Shown: positions 57,338 through 64,000 of the stretch, one piece after another
How positions within the stretch are numbered: position 1 is the first letter of the stretch
Layout: each line of letters begins with the position of its first letter
Source of the DNA: Fidelibacterota bacterium
GTDB taxonomy: Bacteria > Fidelibacterota > Marinisomatia > SCGC-AAA003-L08 > TS1B11
NCBI GenBank assembly: GCA_004124295.1
Contig: SCKI01000005.1
Span: 62,001 to 126,000, forward strand
Reading direction: 5' to 3'
Length of the DNA: 64,000 bases
The notes under the pieces: model-generated
Seen by the model: the letters and a program-made list of their open reading frames with translations, nothing else
The model's database searches: none
What the model was told of the DNA's origin: nothing
Program-made: the position numbers and the translations under genes

Positions 57338-58009
57338 ATGCAAGTTTTAGCGGCCCGGAACATCCACAAAAGTTTTCCCCTGGCGGAGGGCCGCCTCTCT
57401 ATTCTGAAGGGGGTCAATCTGACGGTGGAGGGGGGCGAGATCATCGCCCTGATGGGACCCTCCGGCAGCGGCAAGTCGACCCTGCTGAACATTCTGGGCA
57501 CCCTTGACCGGCCGGACGAGGGCTCTGTCTCCCTGAACGGCGAGGACGTGATGAGCATGAGCGATGATGCCCTGTCCCGGTTCCGCAACGAGCATATCGG
57601 CTTCGTATTCCAGTTTCACCACCTGCTGCCAGAACTCTCGCTGTGGGAAAATTTGGTCCTGCCGACCCAACTGGGAGGGACAGAAAGGGACACCAGCCAC
57701 CTGGATGAACTGTTGGAGTTCACTGGCCTCACCGGGCGCCGGGGCCACTATCCGCATCAACTCTCCGGCGGGGAACGCCAGCGGGTCGCCATGATCCGGG
57801 CCCTGGCCAACCGCCCTGGCATCATCTTTGCGGATGAACCTACCGGAAACCTCGATATGGAAAACGGCGACAAATTAATGGACCTGATCCAAGCGCTGCG
57901 GGAGAGTGAGGGCCAGACCTTTTTCATCGCCACCCACAGCCGGCAAGTGGCCGAAAAGGCCGACCGGCGACTGTTGCTCGATAAAGGTGTGATAAAGTTC
58001 ACAGACTAG
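57338..58009 (+). CDS. lolD: Lipoprotein-releasing ABC ATPase LolD
   Basis: ATPase of the lipoprotein exporter, 223 residues, with Walker A GPSGSGKSTLLN, the family segment FVFQFHHLLPELSLWEN, signature LSGGERQRVAMIRALAN, Walker B IIFADEPTGNLD and switch His in IATHS. Starts immediately after the second permease. Its partners and FQFHHLLPE motif argue for LolD over MacB-type ATPases. Confidence 0.93.
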   Translation: MQVLAARNIHKSFPLAEGRLSILKGVNLTVEGGEIIALMGPSGSGKSTLLNILGTLDRPDEGSVSLNGEDVMSMSDDALSRFRNEHIGFVFQFHHLLPELSLWENLVLPTQLGGTERDTSHLDELLEFTGLTGRRGHYPHQLSGGERQRVAMIRALANRPGIIFADEPTGNLDMENGDKLMDLIQALRESEGQTFFIATHSRQVAEKADRRLLLDKGVIKFTD

Positions 58010-58019
58010 GGCGATGTAG

Positions 58020-58049
58020 TTGATGGCAGCCAATCGGTGGCCTTAATTT
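58020..58049 (+). promoter_or_regulatory. Weak candidate promoter upstream of clpC
   Basis: TTGATG (58020-58025) and TAATTT (58044-58049) with an 18-base spacer lie in the 67-base gap before clpC. Both elements are imperfect. No CtsR-type or other heat-shock operator is seen. Confidence 0.25.
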
Positions 58050-58076
58050 GATCCGCAGAGAGCAGATGCCTGAACC

Positions 58077-60548
<2,472 letters not shown>

Positions 60549-60607
60549 GTCTTTCGGCCCCCTCACTTTTCTTAATCCGGCCATATTTCACCATTTAGGC
60601 AGTATCT

Positions 60608-60622
60608 ATGCCATATTGGCAT
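60608..60622 (+). promoter_or_regulatory. Inverted repeat ATGCCA-TAT-TGGCAT upstream of dnaK
   Basis: Perfect 6-base arms around a 3-base centre, 68 bases before the dnaK ATG. It is not a CIRCE element (TTAGCACTC arms) nor a HAIR element. Its right arm overlaps a possible -35 box (TTGGCA, 60616-60621), the usual place for a repressor site. Confidence 0.45.
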
Positions 60623-60646
60623 GATTCTCGTCCCGGGCACTATTCT
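60616..60646 (+). promoter_or_regulatory. Candidate promoter upstream of dnaK
   Basis: TTGGCA at 60616-60621 and TATTCT at 60641-60646, spacer 19 bases. The -35 is one base from consensus and identical to the one proposed before nrnA; the spacer is long. The gap 60549-60689 must hold the promoter if dnaK is not read only from clpC. Confidence 0.3.
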
Positions 60647-60689
60647 TGTACTGTTCTGGTTGCAATAAATTTTATCTGGAGGGATTGTA

Positions 60690-62600
60690 ATGGGCAAAAT
60701 TATCGGTATTGATCTGGGCACCACCAACTCCTGTGTGGCGGTGATGGAGGGTGGCTCCCCGGTAATCATCCAAAACAGCGAGGGCGGCCGCACCACGCCC
60801 TCTATGGTCGCATTCACCAAGGAAGGTGACCGTCTCGTGGGGCAACCGGCCAAACGCCAGGCCGTGACCAACCCGGAAAAGACCATCTATTCCATCAAGC
60901 GCTTCATGGGGCGCACCTACGGCGAGGTAAAGCAGGAGATCAAGGAAGTCCCCTACAAGGTCAAGAAGAAGGGCAAGCAGAATGAAATCGCCATTGAGGT
61001 TGGCGACAAGACCTATACGCCCCCTGAGATCAGCGCCATGATCCTGCAGAAAATTCGCCAGTATGCCGAGGACTATCTCGGCACCAAGGTTACCGACGCC
61101 GTGATCACCGTCCCGGCCTATTTCAACGACGCCCAGCGCCAGGCCACCAAGGATGCCGGTAAAATTGCCGGCCTGGAAGTCCGCCGGATCATCAACGAAC
61201 CGACGGCCGCAGCCCTGGCCTACGGGCTGGACAAAAACAAGGATGAGAAAATCGCCGTATTCGACTTTGGCGGCGGCACTTTTGACATTTCCATCCTCGA
61301 CCTCGGCGACGGGGTCTTCGAGGTGAAGTCCACCAACGGCGACACCCATCTGGGCGGCGATGACATTGACCAGTTGCTCATCGAGTGGATGGCCGACGAG
61401 TTCAAAAAGAGCGACGGCATCGATCTGCGTGAGGACCCCATGGCCCTGCAGCGGCTCCGGGAGGCGGCGGAGAAAGCCAAAAGCGAGCTCTCCACCGCTC
61501 TGCAGACCGATGTGAACCTGCCCTTTATCACCGCTGACGCAGCGGGTCCCAAGCATCTGAACATACAGATCACCCGGGCCAAATTTGAAAGCCTGGCCGG
61601 CAAACTGTTCGAGCGGCTGCGGGCGCCGTGCCTGAAAGCGCTGGAAGACGCCAGTCTGGGGCCGGCCGACATCGACGAGGTCATCCTGGTGGGCGGCAGC
61701 ACGCGCATTCCCAAGGTACAGCAACTTGTGCAGGAGATTTTCGGCAAGGAGCCTCACAAGGGGGTCAATCCGGATGAGGTCGTGGCGGTAGGCGCCGCCA
61801 TCCAGGGCGGTGTGCTGGGCGGCGAAGTGGAGGATGTCCTGCTGCTGGATGTGACGCCCCTTTCGCTGGGCATCGAGACCCTCGGCGGTGTCATGACCAA
61901 GCTGATCGACGCCAACACCACCATTCCGACCAAGAAAAGCCAGATCTTCTCGACGGCGGCCGACAACCAGCCGTCGGTGGAGATTCATGTGCTCCAGGGG
62001 GAGCGGGCCATGGCGGTCGACAGCAAAACTATCGGCCGCTTCCACCTCGACGGTATCCCCCCGGCTTCCCGGGGTGTGCCCCAGGTTGAGGTAGCCTTCG
62101 ACATTGACGCCAACGGCATCCTGCATGTGTCGGCCAAGGACAAGGCCACCGGCAAAGAGCAGTCGATACGCATCGAGTCGTCCAGTGGGCTGACCGATGA
62201 AGAAATCGAGAAGATGCGCTCCGATTCCCTGGCCCACGAGGCCGAGGACAAGAAAAAGCGCGAAGAGGTCGATCTGCACAACAATGCCGACCAACTGATC
62301 CATCAGACGGAAAACCAGACCAAGGAGTTCGTCGACAAGCTGGCCGATGAGGACAAGGCCCGTCTGGAGGAGGTCGTGGAGAAGCTCAAGCAGGCCAACG
62401 CCGGCTCGGACAGCAAAGCGATCCAGGCCGCCATCGATGACGTGAACAAGGTCTGGTCCGACCTGGCCAGCAAGATGTACGATCAAACCAAAGCGACCGG
62501 CGAAGATGCCGGCGCTGACGGCGCTGACGCCGCGCAGCAAGGTGACGATGGGGAGATCGAAGACGCCGATTTTGAAGTGGTGGATGACGACAGCAAATAA
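60690..62600 (+). CDS. dnaK: Chaperone protein DnaK (Hsp70)
   Basis: ATP-driven chaperone. The 636-residue protein starts [20 protein letters not shown], has [18 protein letters not shown] and [16 protein letters not shown] in the ATPase domain, the [20 protein letters not shown] substrate-domain start, and ends ADFEVVDDD, the usual DnaK tail. ATG preceded by GGAGGG. No grpE or dnaJ is adjacent in this window. Confidence 0.97.
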   Translation: MGKIIGIDLGTTNSCVAVMEGGSPVIIQNSEGGRTTPSMVAFTKEGDRLVGQPAKRQAVTNPEKTIYSIKRFMGRTYGEVKQEIKEVPYKVKKKGKQNEIAIEVGDKTYTPPEISAMILQKIRQYAEDYLGTKVTDAVITVPAYFNDAQRQATKDAGKIAGLEVRRIINEPTAAALAYGLDKNKDEKIAVFDFGGGTFDISILDLGDGVFEVKSTNGDTHLGGDDIDQLLIEWMADEFKKSDGIDLREDPMALQRLREAAEKAKSELSTALQTDVNLPFITADAAGPKHLNIQITRAKFESLAGKLFERLRAPCLKALEDASLGPADIDEVILVGGSTRIPKVQQLVQEIFGKEPHKGVNPDEVVAVGAAIQGGVLGGEVEDVLLLDVTPLSLGIETLGGVMTKLIDANTTIPTKKSQIFSTAADNQPSVEIHVLQGERAMAVDSKTIGRFHLDGIPPASRGVPQVEVAFDIDANGILHVSAKDKATGKEQSIRIESSSGLTDEEIEKMRSDSLAHEAEDKKKREEVDLHNNADQLIHQTENQTKEFVDKLADEDKARLEEVVEKLKQANAGSDSKAIQAAIDDVNKVWSDLASKMYDQTKATGEDAGADGADAAQQGDDGEIEDADFEVVDDDSK

Positions 62601-62623
62601 GCTGCCCCCACCACAGGCACTGG

Positions 62624-62656
62624 AAACGGGCGGTTGCGGATCGCCCGTTTTCATTT
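62624..62656 (+). terminator. Rho-independent terminator after dnaK
   Basis: AAACGGGCG (62624-62632) pairs perfectly with CGCCCGTTT (62642-62650) over nine bases around a nine-base loop, and the T-rich TCATTT follows. It lies 24 bases after the dnaK stop and separates it from the next gene. Confidence 0.8.
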
Positions 62657-62737
62657 GTGGAACTGCGGGCGGCAGTCGTATTATAAGATGAGAAGTACGA
62701 TCTCGTTAACCTTATCAACTCAACGGTGGATAGCTCG

Positions 62738-64000
62738 ATGAAGCTGCTGCGGAAGGGCCTGAACATCCTCGGAAAAATCGCTATGGTGGTCACCATCGCA
62801 GCGCTCTCTCTGGTTATGTTTTCGCCGAATATCATCGCCCGCTACCTGCAGGGCTACGCCAACCGGGTCTACCTGAATCCCATCGGCTACAGGCTCAGCT
62901 ACGAGAATTTCCAGGGAGATTTCCTCGGTACGATGAACTTTTCCGAGGTTTCCATACGTTCAACGGACGGTCGCGTGGCCATCGTGGCCCGGAATGCGGA
63001 CTTGAATATCGACATCCTTCGTCTGCTGCCCCGCGATCTCTCATTCGATGATATCTCCATCGACACCCTGCTGGTGCAGATTCCGACCGGCACAGGCGGC
63101 CGCCCGGAGCGGATTCCCATCGAAAAACTGCCCTGGCTTTCGGTCCGTCATCTGCTGATCAAGCAGGGCACCGTAAGCACCGCCGAGGGCGATCTGACAT
63201 TCCGCCTGGAGGGCCAGCTGCAGCTGCGCGAACGGGCGACTTTGGATGAGGCCAGCATCCAGCTGGCACATCCCTCCCTGGCCGATACCGTGACCCTGAA
63301 AGCAAGCCGGCTGGAGTTCGACGGTGCGTCGTTGACGGTAACCGATGGCGAGGCCCGGCACAGGGGGTCACGGATCGTGCTGTCGGGAAATATTGATCTG
63401 CTGCCTGAGCTGGCCTTCGATCTCCGGGCTGCCGCCACGACCCTGGACCCCATCAAAATGCTTCCTGACTGGCTGGCGGTGAACGGATTTCTGGGCCGAG
63501 TGAGCGGCACACCTGAGCGGATGGAGCTGCGACTGGCCCTGGATGCCAGCACCCAGGGGAAGACCTTTGACCGGGCCGAAACCCGTCTTGTGGTGCGCCC
63601 CGGGGCCATTGATCTGACCCGGGTCAATCTGGAATTGAACGGCCAGCAGATCACCCTCTCCGGGAATCTGAAGGCCACAGGGGCAAGCCGGATTGAGGCC
63701 CGCTTCAGCGCCGTCGATCCGGCCGAGTTCATTCCCGGCGCGGCCAAAATGATACTCGACGGGCGGGTAACGGCGAATTTTCCCGCCGGCGTGGAGCATT
63801 GGGAAAGCATGTTGGTGACCCTCGACCTGGACAGGTTGCAGTACCAGGGCAAGCAGGTTTCCCGGGTGCGCGGCCGCATTGCCCGTGACGGCGATATCTG
63901 GAGTATCACCGATACGGTATCCTCCCGCCTGCCCGGTAGCGATGTGCAGCTCTGGGGCAATATCGACGCCGCAGAGCGGGCCCTGGACATCGAACTGTAC
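62738..64000 (+). CDS. tamB: TamB-like translocation and assembly protein, N-terminal part (3' end cut by window)
   Basis: Reading frame open from ATG 62738 to the window end (421 codons seen). It begins with a cytosolic KLLRKGLNILGKI and a single helix (MVVTIAALSLVMFSPNIIA), followed by long beta-rich sequence with repeated patterns such as FLGTMNFSEVSI, DGRVAIVARNADLNIDILRL and ISIDTLLVQIP, as in TamB/AsmA-like proteins that bridge the envelope. GTG at 62726 is an in-frame alternative start. The diagnostic C-terminal domain is outside, so AsmA-like relatives cannot be excluded. Confidence 0.75.
   Translation, partial: MKLLRKGLNILGKIAMVVTIAALSLVMFSPNIIARYLQGYANRVYLNPIGYRLSYENFQGDFLGTMNFSEVSIRSTDGRVAIVARNADLNIDILRLLPRDLSFDDISIDTLLVQIPTGTGGRPERIPIEKLPWLSVRHLLIKQGTVSTAEGDLTFRLEGQLQLRERATLDEASIQLAHPSLADTVTLKASRLEFDGASLTVTDGEARHRGSRIVLSGNIDLLPELAFDLRAAATTLDPIKMLPDWLAVNGFLGRVSGTPERMELRLALDASTQGKTFDRAETRLVVRPGAIDLTRVNLELNGQQITLSGNLKATGASRIEARFSAVDPAEFIPGAAKMILDGRVTANFPAGVEHWESMLVTLDLDRLQYQGKQVSRVRGRIARDGDIWSITDTVSSRLPGSDVQLWGNIDAAERALDIELY

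Overview
The window is one dense, GC-rich stretch of bacterial chromosome. Every gene I can support lies on the + strand, genes commonly overlap by 1-8 bases, GTG and TTG starts are frequent, and no gap between genes exceeds about 200 bases. LolCDE-type lipoprotein export genes and a TamB-like protein point to a Gram-negative cell with two membranes. Two complex I operons, a full haem-delivery (Ccm) system, an 11-subunit Nuo enzyme and a Cys-type CcmE suggest a respiratory bacterium, perhaps of an FCB-like or deltaproteobacterial-like lineage. I cannot place it further from sequence alone. I see no rRNA, tRNA, CRISPR array, phage or classical transposase.

Region 1 (1-11511) is a complex I operon of type nuoABCDHIJKLMN without nuoEFG. 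Its NuoI carries a long C-terminal tail with two copies of a 62-residue domain. A four-helix-bundle (S23/IVP-type) gene flanked by GGCAGT-type inverted repeats and a 42-base direct repeat sits between nuoM and nuoN. Region 2 (11540-27908) is an acyl-CoA thioesterase gene and then a complete 14-subunit operon, nuoABCDEFGHIJKLM-N. A CitMHS/NhaD-like ion antiporter and a universal stress protein are inserted between nuoM and nuoN, and a cobalamin adenosyltransferase follows. The cell can therefore probably build two different complexes I: one fed by NADH, and one fed by an unknown donor such as a ferredoxin.

Region 3 (27909-36836) holds nrnA, dcd, ispH, pdxS, pdxT, dxs, a B12-dependent acyl-CoA mutase whose specificity residues are of the isobutyryl-CoA mutase type, and a YbdK-like carboxylate-amine ligase. 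Region 4 (36837-42463) is a cytochrome c maturation operon, ccmE-F-H-[zinc-ribbon CcmI-like]-A-B-C-D, with a Cys (CxxxY) CcmE and a vicinal-CC CcmH.

Region 5 (42464-52190) contains a type II-like glyceraldehyde-3-phosphate dehydrogenase, an MBL hydrolase, a fused homocysteine methyltransferase/methylenetetrahydrofolate reductase, and the common bacterial run tilS-hpt-ftsH-folP-cdaA. Region 6 (52191-64000) has prfB with its programmed +1 frameshift, lysS, two LolC/E permeases with LolD, clpC, dnaK with a terminator, and the start of a TamB-like gene cut by the window edge.
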